12,582 bases of DNA from Clostridiales bacterium (GTDB lineage Bacteria; Bacillota; Clostridia; Lachnospirales; Lachnospiraceae): NCBI GenBank assembly GCA_019423795.1, contig JAHZAT010000086.1, positions 1 through 12,582 of the forward strand. Direction: 5' to 3'. Positions 12,549 to 12,582 of this stretch are shown here, piece after piece. The notes under the pieces are model-generated. The model was not told the DNA's origin. It did not search any database and saw only the letters and a program-made list of their open reading frames with translations. The number at the start of each line of letters is the position of its first letter. Positions within the stretch are counted from its first letter, which is position 1. The translations under genes were made by a program, and so were the position numbers.

Positions 12549-12582
12549 GTAAAAGTTGCTGCGGTTCTTATGAAGAACGGGT

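Larger units (their letters stand above)
12352..12582 (+). other. Gene-free leader region upstream of a probable rRNA/stable-RNA operon
   Basis: Apart from the two promoters, it holds inverted repeats: CTGTCT/AGACAG (12441-12457), TTTCAAA/TTTGAAA (12472-12489), GTTCTT/AAGAAC around the P2 -35 (12516-12538), and again GTTCTT/AAGAAC with a 3-base loop (12564-12578). No protein-coding gene is seen. Confidence 0.55.

Overview
The window looks like a chromosomal stretch from a low-GC, spore-forming, anaerobic Firmicute, most likely a Lachnospiraceae (Anaerostipes-like, genus only a guess). The basis is the AT-rich codon use, strong AGGAGG-type ribosome binding sites, sigma-A promoters, a YyaC spore-protease homologue, a PdaA-type spore-cortex deacetylase and several short conserved hypothetical proteins typical of that family. 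I see no insertion sequence, integrase, CRISPR array or tRNA. 

Layout, left to right. (1) 1-276: the C-terminal end of a lysine-rich fibronectin-type-III surface protein, ending at a bidirectional hairpin terminator shared with a solitary class II Fic AMPylase (370-1557, minus). The fic unit has terminator hairpins on both sides and a long perfect AT palindrome over its promoter. (2) 1726-3067, minus: murG (lipid II synthesis) downstream of a small TSCPD-domain protein, driven by a good sigma-A promoter. Back-to-back with it is the promoter of mtnN (3238-3930, plus), the MTA/SAH nucleosidase. (3) 4022-6206, plus: an unrecognised three-helix membrane protein abutting pdaA, then dut (dUTPase), ending in a terminator. 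(4) 6463-7423, minus: a probable small operon of an 88-residue conserved hypothetical protein, an ECF-like sigma factor, and possibly a 27-residue peptide coupled by an ATGA overlap. (5) 7557-8612, plus: an orphan PTS EIIC-like membrane transporter, divergent from the sigma-factor operon through promoters whose -35 boxes coincide. It converges on and overlaps yyaC (8581-9153, minus, TTG start). (6) 9306-12294, plus: an envelope gene set made of a membrane protein with a degenerate MPN/JAB-like cytosolic domain and an extracellular LysM domain, a membrane-anchored DUF5711 beta-propeller, and a CvpA-family protein. It ends in a 22-bp terminator stem. (7) 12352-12582: no gene but two near-identical consensus sigma-A promoters in tandem, as expected just upstream of an rRNA or other stable-RNA operon.

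The recurrent theme is the cell envelope and sporulation: murG supplies lipid II, PdaA trims spore-cortex glycan, YyaC is a spore protein, and the LysM/DUF5711/CvpA set spans membrane and wall. MtnN and Dut are housekeeping salvage and sanitation enzymes. The least explained parts are the pseudo-JAMM/LysM operon with its regulatory palindromes, the 88-residue/sigma-factor operon, and the insulated fic gene with its operator-like palindrome.
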